From Chlorella sorokiniana (lineage: Eukaryota > Chlorophyta > Trebouxiophyceae > Chlorellales > Chlorellaceae): a DNA stretch of 64,000 nt. The stretch is taken from assembly GCA_025917655.1 (NCBI GenBank), contig CP084620.1:2914001-2978000 (forward strand), in the 5' to 3' direction. The notes beneath the pieces are model-generated. The model had not been told where the DNA came from. It worked only from the letters and a program-made list of their open reading frames with translations, and made no database searches. Shown here one piece after another: positions 10,003 to 22,400 of this stretch; the stretch's first letter is position 1; each line of letters opens with the position of its first letter. The translations under genes were made by a program, and so were the position numbers.

Positions 10003-13000
10003 ATGGCTCGCAAACAGGCAAAGCCCTCCAAGCCTCCTGGCACCGACTGGACGTTTTTATTGGTTGCAGCGCTGGTGTATGGCGCGATGGTGAGCCGGCA
10101 TATGACAACACTGCAATGGCCGCCCTGCTGCCGCTCGCGCCGCCGCCTGCCTGCACCACCGCAGCAGTGAACCATTCCCGCACCCCTGTGCATCATCATC
10201 TTCAGTACGCGGCGACTGCGTACTTCTTTGCGGAGACGCCCGCGCCGCTGCCGCCGACCGCCGACCCGCTGCTCTTTTCCGAGGGCCGCGTCATGCGCCA
10301 CCTGCACCGCCTCGCCGACGAGATTGGCCACCGCCAGGTGGGTTCACGTGTTTAGGCGGATGTTTTCTGTGCGTGTTTGGATGATTGTTGTGTTGCCGCG
10401 CGAGTAGAAGGGGAGGGGTAGGGGCTGGGAAGGAAACGAAGGTAGGGGTAGCCGCCACGGGCGCCAGCCAAGAGCGCAGAGCTGCCTCTGGAGCCGCGCT
10501 GCCGCTTGCCGCCCTGCAGGTGGGTTCTGTCGGCGAAGAGGCGGCAGCGCAGTACCTCCTGTCCGAGGCTCAGAAGATTGCTGCGGAGGCGGCGGCCAAC
10601 CGACCAGACTTGGTTGTGGAGGCTGTCCGAGAGTCGGTGAGACTGGCTCTCTGTTTGATCTTCTGGTGGCAGCAGTGTTTTTGCTTGAATGCCTGCCTGC
10701 AGCGGATTTGAACCCCTGATCATGCACGTCGCACGAACCTGGGGCTGGAAGGCAGTGGGGAGCCCCACCCATTCGCTCTCCTGCCGTCCGTCCTTGAGCG
10801 CATGTGTGCCCTCCTTCCTTCTGACAGCCAGCAGCGTCGCTTGCTTGCAGCCCGCTTGAACATCGCTGATCTCTAAGCACACCAAACCTCCGCCGCAGGT
10901 CTCAGGCGGCATCACCATGCACGCCTTCAAGTTCGAGATCGCCAATGTGTACCGCAACCTGACCAATGTCGTACTGCGGGTGGCCCCCGCCGACCCCGTC
11001 GCCGCCGCCCGCAAGGCGGTGCTGGTCAACAGCCACTACGACTCCACCCTGGGCACTGTGGGTGAGAAGAGCGCTGCAGGAACAGTTTGAAAGCGGGGCA
11101 GGGGATGGGCGTCGGGGTTGAGGGGGTGGGTGGGAGGCGGGGTGGGGGCGGGGGCGAGGGGGAACGACCACAGACGAGGTTGGGGTGGGATGGCGACAGC
11201 CATTACAGTCGACCCCGGGCACAGAGGTAGAGAAGACCCAGGCGCCCACCCTAGTCGACGCACCACCCGAGTATCGCGGCAGCCCCCCGCCCCCACCCGT
11301 CCGCCCAGTGACCTTTGCTGCGCCGCCTGGTCGCTGCCTGCAGGCGCTTCCGACGCCGCCTCCTGCATCGCCATCCAGCTGGAGCTCGCGCGCACCCTGG
11401 TGGCCAACCCCGCGCACGCGCTTTCCACCCCGTCGTCTTCCTCTTCAACGGCGGCGAGGAGACGCTGAGCCAGGCCGCCAACGGCTTCTTCACAAGCAGC
11501 AGGTCGGCGCGCAGAACTACGGCCCCGCCGCAACTGGAGATGCCGATGCGCTTCACAGGCCGACCTGCCTGGCTGGGCCGCCGCGTTTGTTTGGCTTCTC
11601 CTATCCTTGCTGGGCGCGTGCTGGCCCGCCCCCACACCGCTGCTGTTGCCTTTCTTGCCACCCCCTCGCCGCGCCCCACATCCACACCGCTGCTGTTGCC
11701 CTCCCTTCCTCCCCCACCGGCGTTCCTCCTTTCCTCCCCTCGCAGCTACGCCCGCGGCCTGGGCGCCTTCATCAACCTCGAGTCCACCGGGCCCTGGGGC
11801 CCCGCCGTCGTCTTCCAGCACACCGGCGACTGGAGCCTGGCGGCGTTTGCGCGCGCCGCTCCCCGCCCCGCGGCACCACCATGGCCCAAGACTTCTTCGA
11901 CCTCGGTGGGCGGCTGGTGGTGGTGTTGTGTGGTGGTGGTGGTGGTGATGTTGGTCACCACCAAATGGGTGGCGGCTGGTGGTGGTAGTGGTGCTGCGTG
12001 TGTACGGTGGTGGTGATGATGCGTGTGTACAGTGGTGATGGTGTGTGGGTGCGTGATGATGGTGTGTGTGTGTCTGTTGCTGTTGTTTGTGGTGGTGGTA
12101 GGTGGGTGGTGTGTGTGGGGTTGGGGGGCGGGGGGGCGGCAATGTGGGCATGCGCGCAAGCATGCATTGGTGTGTGCCTTTGGACAGGCGCACACTTGCA
12201 GGCGGCCAGGCGGCCGGCCGTGTGGCGAGCTGTTTAAGTGCAGGATCTGGGGCAGAAACACGGCTGTGACGAGTCGGTGGTGTTGGGCCGCCGTTCCGCC
12301 TGCTGCCCCCACCCCAAGCGCCTCAACACATGCTGCCGGCTGTGTGCAACCTGCCCTACCTGCGCAGGCCTCATCCCTGCTGACACAGACTACCGCATGT
12401 TCTCCCACCGCCACTACGGCTCTCTGCCAGGTCAGCTGGCCGTCTTGGCTGGCCGGCGTGCGGCGCAGTCCGCTCGCACCCGCCTGCTGCCGACCAGGCA
12501 CATTCACCATGCAGCTCAGCCAGCGCCCCTCCCCCTCGATCACCTCCCCCGCTGGCACACGCTCCGCAGGCATCGACATTGCCTTCATTTTTGACGGTAC
12601 CGCCTACCACACGGCACGGGACGAGGTGTCCCGCATCCGGCCCGGCACCCTGCAGGCGCGCTGCCGCACCCCCGAGCGCTCCCCGCACCGCTTCCTCCCG
12701 TCTTGGCCGCCTCTCTCGGCCCCCTTGTAGCCCTGCTTCCAACATTGTTTGGTCCCTCCCTCCCTGCCTCCACATCATCATCCTGACCACCCCCACCCCC
12801 ACCCCCCCACCCCCACCCCCACCTCCCTCTGAGCAGGACATGGGCCTCAACGTGCTCGCCGCCCTGCTGGAGTTTGGCCGCGTGCTGGCCTCAAACCCGC
12901 CTGACCCCGCGGCCGCCGGCGCTGGCGGCGGCTCGGTCTACTTTGACCTTTGGGGCGCTGCATGGTGAGCATGCAGGAGGGCTGGGCTTTGCAGTGGGGT

Positions 13001-16000
13001 GTGTGTGGTGTGTGTGTGGGGGGAGCGGGGCGCTGACGGGCAGGCTAGGGGTTTGGGGACCTGTGGACACGGATGAAAAGGGCAGTGGGCGGTGGAGGGT
13101 GGTCGGGGTCCTGGCTGAGGTGCATGGGGAGCTGCAGGGCGTGTGCACAGGCTTCTGTGGCGCGGCAGCTCAGTTTCACATGGCAGCCCAGCGTCTGAAC
13201 TTTTGCGTGGCGGGGCGCAGAGCGCAGGCTGCAGATGAATGCCCCCTCCTCCCCTCTTTCAAACACACACATATGCCAGCCCCCTCGGGTGTCCCGGGTT
13301 GTGTGTGGCTGACCGCTTGCACCGACTGCCTTGCCTCTGGACCCTGTGCAGGTGATTTACTCCCATGCCGCCGCCGCCGCCCTGCACCACGCCCCCTCGC
13401 CATCCTCCTGCTCCTGCCGCTGCTGGGCGCCGCTGCCGGGCGCAACCAGCTCACCTGGCTGCGCCTGCTGGGCGGGACGGCGCTGGCGGCGGCCTCGCTG
13501 CTGGGGGGTGGGCCTGCCGGCCGCGCTGGGCGCCGCCCGCGCCCTCCTGTCAGGTGGGGCTGTTGGCCGCAGCGCTGGGCTTGCTGCCACCTGCAGGCCG
13601 CGCCTTGCACCAGCTATTCCTCCAATTGTCTCAGGCAGCGGCAGCCTTGTCGTTTGGGAGGGCCTGTATCGACCAGGTTCCTGGCAGCTTCCATGCAGGC
13701 ACGCCCATGGCCTGGTACGGCCGGCCCCGCCTCGCCTACGCCATCTACCTGCCGGCCGCCGCCGCCGCGGGGCTCATGATGCCGTACGTACTGCTGCCCC
13801 GTCGCGGTACCGCCGCCGCTCGCTCCGCCGGGCGTCGGCCTGCTCTTCGCCGCCATCTGCTCCGCGCTCACGTCGGTCGGCATGCACAGCAGCTTCTTCT
13901 ACGCCTTCTGGGCAGCTTCCGCGGCCCTCGCCGCCACCTTTTTTGGCGGCAGCGGCGGCGGCGTGGCTCGTGCCGCCGCCCCCTCATGCTCGTCTTCCTG
14001 CCGTCGATGGGCGTTGCGCTGCCCTCTGCTGTCACCTTCATGGCTCATGGTGTGTGTGTGTGTAAGGGGGGGGGGGGGGGGGGCCTGCACACGTTTGCAT
14101 TTGGAATGTTTGTGATTGGTTGCAGCAAGAACGAATCTGCTCGCCAAACACCCTGCCAGCTGCTCCTTAGACTAAGTCGCCATGCAGGCGGCACCATCGG
14201 GTGCTCTCCTGAGCTCTGCCGCCCCTCCCAGTTGCGTCGAGCCTCGTCGCCGGCTGCCTGCCACCCCCAACCCCCGCAGTGATGGAGAAGGTTGGGCTGG
14301 CGGGAGGCGCCCCGGGGTGCTGGGCGTGGTGGTGGCTGACGCCGCTGTGGGCGCTGTGGCGGGGGCCACCATGCTGCTCACGCTGGGCTCGCTGGCCCCG
14401 TTCCTGTACCAAGCCTGGGGCCACGCGCCGGTCGCCGCGTCGCGGCCGCGCTGCTGGCTGTCAGCCTGGGGGCGGCGGCGTATGCGTCGGTCGCGTACCG
14501 CCAGCCGTACAGCCGGGACCACCCCAAGCGCCTGCTGCTGCAGCACGTGCACAAGCTGGGCCCCGGTGAGCTGCCTCTGCACCCTGCTGCTGCTGTTGCT
14601 GCTTGCGATGCTTGCGCGTGAACCTTGGTTTGCCTCTAACAGACTCGGGGCACGTGCGCTGAGCATGGCTGACGCGCCCCCTGCTGACACAGCTCAGCCA
14701 GCAGGGGCAGCGAGGTGCTGCCAGCTCGCAGCTTGGCCGCCTGCAGTGTTCCAGTGTCCCGCCGCCGCATCCTGCTGGCCCTACCAACCCTTCTTTCACC
14801 TGGCCCCCAACTCCCCGGACATCCCGCAGATGGTACCGCCCAGCAGTCCAAGCTCAGCGTTGTGGGCCTGGACAGCTTCTCGCTGGCTCCGGCGCTGCCC
14901 CGCTCCTTCCTCGCGCAGCCAGCCGCCGCCTTTGACGTGGAGGAGTGGCAGGTGGGCTGTGCTGTTGAAGCGGCTGTTTCTGTGGCTGTCGGTTTGACCG
15001 ACTGGGTGCCGCGCTTGAGGGATGGGCGACCAGGCTGGGAGCCAACTCAGTGGACGGTCTGCTCCAGGGCTTCATGCTGCAAACCGCTGGAGCGGCCTTG
15101 TTCGCCTGCTTGCAACGCAGGGCCCCTCTGCCGAGCAACCATCAGCTGGCCAAGCGCCACCCGCTCGGGCAGTTTCCATTCGTACCCTGGGTTTGCACCT
15201 CGTTCCGCCCGCAGGCCTTCTACCCGCTCAACTACCTCATCAGCAAGGGGAGGCCCGCGCCGCACCGGGCCCCGACCCCAGCAGCGCCGCTGCCCGCGCT
15301 GCGCCTGCTGTCGCGCTCGGCAGCAGCGCCCAGCGGTGGCGCGAGGGAGGCGGAGCGGCTTGAGCTGGAGCTGGACACGGGAAGGGCGGCGCGTGGGGCG
15401 TTATGAACTTCACCGGACCGGTGCTGGGCTGGAGCCTGAGCGACAGAGTGGCGACCACGGAGCTGCCCCAGGTGCGCTCGATTCTGCTTGGTGGTGGGGC
15501 GTTGGCTTACAAGGTGCTGGATGGCTTTGCTGTGTGAGGGCAATGTGTAGGGGCAAGGCAGATGTGAAAGTGCGGCCGGAGGGGGCACAGCTGCGAAAGT
15601 GGGGTGCTGGGATGGTGCTGGAGGCTCTGCTGCGACAAGCAGGATGCCCCTCAGGCCTGCTGTACTTCAGCCGGTACCGTCGCTGGCCTGCGCTGCCCCC
15701 GCCGTGCTTGCTTCAACAAGAACGCAGCTGCAGCAGGAGCTGGGCCACACCCACCCGCCACCAGTCACCCAGTGCTTCACCACCTCACTGCAGGGCGGCG
15801 TCAGCCACATGGTGCGCTTTGCGGGCAACCTGCACGCGCGGCGGTACCGCTTCTGGCTGGAGGTACCTGCCGGTACCGCGCTGGAGGCGCGAGTGTACGT
15901 GAAGCACGTGGAGGACAGCCCGGCAACGGCGGCGCTGCTGGCTGAGCTGCCAGACTGGGTCAGCCCGGCCGCAGTCACCAGCTACCACTCGCGCTACCTC

Positions 16001-16009
16001 TTCCGGTAG
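10003..16009 (+). CDS. ERMP1-like ER membrane metallopeptidase (peptidase M28)
   Basis: A polytopic ER zinc aminopeptidase of the ERMP1/Fxna group. Supported exons include 10003-10089, 10206-10337, 10520-10636, 10899-11061, 11344-11502, 11746-11905, 12368-12430, 12570-12655, 12837-12964, 13352-~14049, ~14279-14565, 14830-14951, 15215-15471 and 15794-16009. The N-terminus has one membrane segment (WTFLLVAALVYGAM). Zinc-site motifs are in order: NSHYDS, GASDAASC, FNGGEE, FINLES, ADTDYRMF and YHTARDEVSRI. The second half carries several membrane segments (e.g. LAILLLLPLLG), an MAWYGRP loop and the lumenal C-terminal domain ending YHSRYLFR. The intron after 12655 appears to use a GC donor. At least six single-base frame breaks are needed (near 11430, 11875, 12955, 13398, 13500 and 15385), mostly at homopolymers. 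The middle membrane exons are the least certain. Confidence 0.85.
11906..12367 (+). repeat. GGT/GT-rich low-complexity intron
   Basis: This intron of the ERMP1-like gene is filled between about 11906 and 12130 with GGT, TGTG and GGGT runs, giving purine/T-rich sense RNA. It has no coding value; long His/Thr-rich open frames on the other strand are by-products. Confidence 0.7.
14064..14083 (+). repeat. Poly-G tract of 20 in an intron
   Basis: An uninterrupted run of 20 G directly follows a (TG)n stretch just inside a splice donor of the ERMP1-like gene. Similar G runs occur in introns at about 29149, 33241 and 37414. Such tracts are hard to sequence and can form G-quadruplexes. Confidence 0.85.
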
Positions 16010-16418
16010 CCGCGCTCGTGGGGTGGGCCGAGTGTTGCAGCAGGCACAGCAGACGCTGGTCGTCGCGGAGTGTCGGCCAGCACAGCGGCGTGCTCTGCTG
16101 CCATGGTCAGGCTGCAGGCCTGTTAACGGAGCGTTTGCTGTGTGCCCTCGAAGCTAGGTGCCTCTGTTGCGATGGCTGGTGCAAGGGCATTCGAAACATG
16201 CAAGCTTGTTTCGAGCCGTTCGGGAGGTCGTAGTGCAGCTGAAGTCGGCGCTCGTTCAGCGCAGACAGAACAAGGTGTCTTCTTTGGCTGTCTAGCTGCT
16301 GGCCCTCACACAAAGACGACGTCGCCGATGAGACCGACCAGCACGACTGCATGGGGTTGCGTTGGGTTGGCGCAGGTGGATGGCATGTGGACGGGTGCTC
16401 GTTTGTCAGGCCCAAGGT
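16010..16418. other. Convergent 3' spacer
   Basis: Between the ERMP1-like stop and the end of the minus-strand C2 gene. No gene is seen. The last exon of the C2 gene may extend into this stretch, since a strong donor-like GTGAGT lies just inside its last recognised coding block (minus strand, about 16511). Confidence 0.35.
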
Positions 16419-19400
16419 TCACATCAAGAAGAAAGAACCCACACAGACGGGCCGCGGCAACGTACTGCGCTGGCTCTTATTTTCCTGATCCGCGCAGCCA
16501 CCCAACTCACTGTAGAGCCCCACCGCCACGGCCATGCCCAGCACGAAGGCCAGCAGGGCGGGCATGGGGCAGGTTCCCTTGAAGGTGGCGCCGATGGCGC
16601 GGGGGTAGAGGCAGCAGAGGGTGAAGAAGCCGACGGTGAGGATGTTGAGGGCCAGGCAGTTGCCCAGGCTGAAGGCGCAGCAGCCCAGCTTGCGGGCCTG
16701 CTTGCTGCGGGGGCGGCAGGGGCGGGGCAGGTGGCAAGGGGAGGCGCGGTGGGGAGGGGCCGTGCCAGACGGCGGGCAGCCTGCCATGCAGCTAACGACG
16801 GGAGGCAGGCAGGCAGCAACGGCGATGTTGGCTGCATGCACAGCTGGTGATGGCCGGCGAGGCTCAGCCCACGCTCACAGCAGCCGCTCCCGCTTCGACT
16901 TGCGCCGCGTGTGCAGTGGTTGAAGGGCGGCGCATTTTCGCTGCCCTCCGTGTCCCCCTCCTCCCCGGCCCCCTTCTCCCTCGCTGCCAAGGCCTCCAGG
17001 GCGCCTGCAGAAGGGGCCCATCTCGTCAAGGGGACCGCGACACTGGTCACATGCCTGGTGACATGCCGTTCTTGCCCTCCTGTCTGACGTCAGGCAGCCG
17101 TCAACGCTGATTCTGGTACCGGTACGGATTTGCATTGCCCACCATGGGCCGCAAGCTACAAACTTGCACATGGTGCACACGTTTGGTCAGCAAGCAGCAG
17201 TAGCGCCCACCTGGCAGCGCTGCATACTTGAGCCCCTGCTGCTCAAAGGCCAGCGCCTGGGGCAGCTCCGCGTGCAGCGCCTCCACCGTCGCCAGGCGCC
17301 CCACATAGTGCCACGACAGCCGCAGGCGGCCGCGCAGCTTGCGCACGACCCGGGCGCGGCCGCCCAGCGCGAGGAGCACCTACGGTGGTGCATGTGGGGA
17401 AGGAGGTTTGAGCGTGTTTCCCTGCTTGGGGTGGGGCGGCATGTGGTGGAGACCAAGCACGGGGAAAGGGGGGGGAAGATGCAGGAATCAAGCGGGGCCC
17501 TCATCAAGGTGGCCATGCTTTTGGAAGGGACTGCAGCGGGACCCTCGTCTGCCGCCCGTCTTTGGGATCAATGGGGCTGCAGAGCTGGAACTGCTGTGTG
17601 GCCCACCACCCTGACTGCAGTCCCTGCGGCTGCCCCTGCGGGCGCACCCCCTCAAACTCGCGGCGTGTGCAGCTCTCCAGCAGGCACAGCAGGCCCTCCT
17701 TGGCATGCTTGTGCAGTCCCAGGCGCAGGCGTGTAAGCTGCAGGAGGTAAGTGAGGCCGTAGCCCTGCGGGGGAGGAAAGCGGGAGGGAGGGGGGATGCT
17801 GGGACTTGCTTGGAGGGGAGGGAAGGGAGGAAGCGGCACCGTCGGCCGGTGGCGCCGCCAGCGGAGCAGACAGCTCTCTTGCCGCACGCCGCTTGAACTC
17901 CTTTCAGAGCAGCATAGCGCAGCAGCGGCTTCGCAATGTTGCAGGCCCATATCCTGCCGTGCCCGCAGCACAGTCTCAAGTGCGGCACGCTCATCTGCCC
18001 ATGGTCAGCCACCATGGACAGCAGGCAACGGCACAAAACAATTCCCCATCCCTCACCCGCAGCTGAGCCCCCACAAAGAAGCGGGCCAGCTCCACCTTGC
18101 GGTGCAGCGGCAGCGCAGCCAGCGCGCTGTGGTTGCGCAGCAGGCGCAGAAAGGCCTTCTGGCGGTTCAGGTTGTACCCCGCCTCCAGCAGCGTCATCTA
18201 CGGGCGCGGTTGGCGAAGGGGGCAGGTTGCAACGGGGCAGTAAACGGGGCACAGCAGTCGAGGCTTATTGCGAAAGGAGCTGGTGAGCAAGATGGGGACA
18301 GAATAAAGGGGTGTTTGGATGCGTTTCTCAGCGCGGTGGAAGGATGGGTCAGCAGTGGGGTGCCACAAGCATGACAAACGAAAGGATCGTGAGCCAGAGC
18401 CTCCACATAGCCAGTGTGGAGCACATGAGCGTGCGGTGGTGTTGGTGGTGAGGGCGGCGATGGGACCCCTGCTGCACGACTGCGGTGGGGAGGGGACCCG
18501 TGCTGCACAGCGGCGGCAGCACCTACCGGGGTCCAGTGCTCATAGTGCTGGAAGAAGCGCAGTACGACGCGAGGGATGCCGCCCAGGTCGTCCAGCACGG
18601 CCAGCAGGCTGCAGCAAGCGGTACCGCACATGGATGCAGTACAGCTGCACAGCGGGTTCACGTTGATGAGCGAGTGCGGCGCCCCACCAGCAGGTTTGCA
18701 AAAGACTGCAGAGGGCACCGCTGGCGGCGGACGGAAGATGTGGCTGCGCAAGCAGAGAGCCGCCAGCGCCTCACCCCTCCCCTGGCGGCAGCTCCGCCAG
18801 CAGCGCAATCAGCGCTCGCTGTTCCCGCAGGCTGAGCAGGCGGGAGGAGGAGACGAGGCGGCCCGCCCAGGTGGCCGCCACGTCGGCGCTCACGCCGCGG
18901 TGCTCCCCGCGTTGATGCGCGACACGACCTGCATGCAGTCGGCGGCAGCGGGGGCCAGCCAGGGGAGGAGGAGCAGGACGTTGCTGGGCGGCGGCGGCAG
19001 GTAGGCCGACTGGGTTGACAGGTGGCAGAGAGGGCACAGGGCCGGCCCTGCTGGACTGGCACTGCACACGCCACAACGATGAGCCACACCCGCGGCCGCC
19101 TGACCCAGTGACCGCTGCCTGCAGGCGGCTGCGTGGCAGGCAGGCGGATGGGCGCCGGGCTGGGAGCCGCCGCACCTTGGCGGAGAGCTCTCCCCGCGAG
19201 GCCAATTCCTCCAGAATCTCCTGGCTGGCAAAGCCTCGCCCGCCCAGCTCAAGAACAGACACCTGCAGGGGGTGGGTTGGGAGGGTGGGGGCGGAAGGCG
19301 GTGTGAGGGCGGCAGGGTGCAGGGCTTGCGTGGCAGGTGGGCAGAAAATCGGCCAACAGATGCCCCTCCTCTCATTCCCCTCACTACGAAAAACCGTGGT

Positions 19401-22400
19401 TAAAGCAAGCGAGTACTGGGTCAGGGGTGGTACCATCCGGGACCGGCAGCGCCTCACCGCCGCGTCCCGCAGGTGGCCGTAGGCAAAGCCGAGGGGAAGA
19501 AGGGTTCGTGGGCAGCCACCAGGCCGATCAGGGCCTGGGCAGCAGATGCCGAGGTGTCGGGCTCCTGATCCGGGGGGAAACAGGGGGTGCAGAAGTGAGC
19601 AGATCAAGTCGGGCAGAGCGTTTAAGTGGTGTGAGATGGAGGGCAGAGCCACAGCAGCGAGGCCAAGCTGGCCCACCTGCACGTAGATGCCGCCGGCGAA
19701 GCCGTACTGCTCAACGAGACCCTTGTACCGCCTCAGCACCAGCGCATCGACAGGGAACTGCCGGCAGGTGCCCAGCAGCTCCGCGGCACGGTCTTCGGGA
19801 AGCTGCAGCCAGAGAGCCATCCCTTGCTCTCAACACAGAATGGAACAAACGAGGCCGCGCGGCATGCACACGCAGCGATGCAGCAAGCGCCGAAGGCTAC
19901 CGAGGCTGTGGGCGGGCGCACAGCGGCAGCTCCAGGCCGCTTGAGGTCGAGCACGTGTGGCCCTCACACCCGCACCCTTCAGCCCCGCCCTGGCCCCCAC
20001 CATGCACACACCACTACACCCCTACAGCGCCCGCGTCCACACACACACACCTTATCCTCCCGCCCCCTTCCTTCCTAATCCCCCCACCCCCCACCCCCGG
20101 CCCACCCACCTGCAGCCCCCGGCGACAGGTCTGCCAGGAAGGAGGCGCCGTTGAACAGCACAAACTGGCCGGGGGCCACGCGCCCGCGTCGCACGCGTTC
20201 TCCAGCCCAGACAGGCCGTGAAAGAAGAGCACAGTGGAGGCCAGCGCGGGGAGACCTGCGGGCATGGCGCGCGCGAAAGCACAACAACGATTGGGGCACA
20301 GCGGGGCAGCTCTGAAACCCTCATCCTCCCCGCCCGCCTTCCCATGCCCCCCAACCTCCCCAACCCCCCGCCCCTCCGCCATGCGGAAGGCGGGAGCCCT
20401 GGCTTTCCATCGCTGGCTGCCCCCTGAAGGCAGCCAGGGGCGCGGCAGGCGTGCAGCGCACCTGCAGCTGGCGTGGCTGGAAGGAGCAGACCGCCTTGGT
20501 GTGGATGCCCAGCCCCTTGAGGGCGCTCACAAACATCTGCACATGCAGGACACAGGGGGCGCAAGCGGTGGGCAGCTGGCTGCCCGCACAGCACCCCTGG
20601 CCGCAAACAGGCGGCAGCTGCCTCCGCAAGCGGCGCCGTGAGAGGCGCCAGCACAGCGGGGGCCGCACCGCCAGGCCGGGAGAACACGCAGGCCCAGCCC
20701 GCAGCCCTCTCCAGGTCGTGCTGGCCGGCTCCATGCCTCCCCCGCCTGGCACGCACCTCCAGGTCTCGCGGCGTGGAGTAGGCAGACTTGACGTCCAGGT
20801 AAATGCCCCCAGGCTCAGCCAGCAGCGCTAGGCACGTCTGCGCCGCCGCAGGCTCCAGCCCTGCCGCCGTCGCGGCCTCCAGGCAGTCCACCTGCTCGAG
20901 AGCCGCCGTCAGCACGAGCCGGGGCCGGCCGCTGTCGCTGCTGCCGCTGCCTGGCTGGAAGCAGCGCCGCCAGCTTCTGCGTCGGTTCCTGCTGGCTCGG
21001 TACCGCCGTCTGCAGGCGCTGCGCTGAAGAAGAAAGCACCAGTGTCGGCGGGCGAGGCCGGGCCGGTGGCGGGGCCAGAGCCCACGCCCAGCAAAGCGGC
21101 GGCGGGCGCGGCGACTGCATGCAGCGCACGCCGCGCAGCGCCCTGCACCGCTGTCGCCGCGCCTGCAGGCGACAGCCAGGGGCCTGTCGTTGCCGTCGAG
21201 GGCACTGGTGTGGCTTCTGCAGGCGGCAGCCCCGGCTCTAGGGATGCCGCTGCTGCCTCCGCTCCTCGAGCTGGCTCAGCCGCAACGTCGGCGCCGCTGC
21301 CAGCCCCCTGCAATCGCTGCACCCGGCTCACAGCCCTCTGCCGCCTTCATCGCCGCTGATTCCGGCGCCTGCGCCCAGCAGCCGCCGCAGCCGCCGCCTG
21401 GCTGTCGTGCCGTAGCGGTACCTCCAGCCGTACCGCCTCACCGGCCAGCAGCTGCGGGCAGCGCCGCGCCAGCTCAGCCAGCGGGAGCAGCGCACGGCCC
21501 ACCTGCGCCGCAGGTCCACGTTTTGCAGAAAAGTTTCTTGGTACAGCTATAATCAGCAGATGAGAGGGGCTAGGGCAGCACTGGGGCGGGCCAAGCGGCA
21601 GCAAGATGTGGTTTGGGCGGGCGACGACGGCAGCTCGGGAAGTGAGGCGGCGTCTTGCGCAAGCTGCCAAAAACAAAGCCAACCCCAAGGTTTGGCCGGT
21701 ACTGCTGGAGCCACGAGGGGTAAAAGGAGGGCTGGCCCCCCTCCACACCCCACCCAGACAGCCACACCCAACAATCCACCACCACCATGCACGAACAGAC
21801 GCCACCTCAACCCCACACCCCACCTGCGTGTCTGCCAGCAGCCCAGCGGGGTCTCCCCGCAGCTCCAGATTCACCGCCTCACCGCTCCCGAACCCGGGCG
21901 GCAGCGGCCAAGCTCAGCGCCGCGCCCGGCTGCACCCCGTCCCCATCACGGCCGCCCGCCGCGCGCGTTTGCCGCCGCCGCCGCCGCCGGGCGTGGGCCA
22001 CAGCCAGCGCGTCCTGCCGCCGTTGGAGCTCTCGCTGGGGGTCCAGGCAAAGGCGTTGGGTCCGTGGGCCTTGCCCCGCCCCGTCCTGTTTGGATGGGGT
22101 GGAGTGCGCGAAGCGTGCGCAGCAGAGCGCTAGTCAGAGGCCAGGAGGTGCCCGCTCACCTCCTCTGTTGGGCTGAGCGCCGGCTGCAGGTGCTTGCCTG
22201 CGAATCCACACCCTGCTGGCGACGGGCACCTGGCCGCGCAGAGCACGCAGCTAGCTGTTCGATGCTTTCACTCCACTGTTGCGAAGGCCCACCTGCACTT
22301 GGGCACGCGTACCGCGGCGCTGGCCAGCTTTGCCTTGAGGTACGGCCGTTCCCAGGCGCCAGCTGGCAGGCCGTGCACGGCGTGCAGCGTCAGCCGCAGG

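Noticed and set aside
10685-10760. tRNA-like T-arm (GGTTCAAATCC) on the minus strand
   Set aside because: The T-stem does not pair beyond two bases and no matching D-arm, anticodon arm or acceptor stem is found; it lies inside an ERMP1 intron.
11036-12588. Long minus-strand open frames rich in His, Thr and Pro
   Set aside because: They are the complement of GT/GGT-rich introns and exons of the ERMP1-like gene and show no domain.
16117-16160. Whether P450 and CobW tails or ERMP1 flank hide an extra short gene
   Set aside because: No ATG-initiated chain with splice sites or a recognisable domain was found in the spacer 16010-16418.
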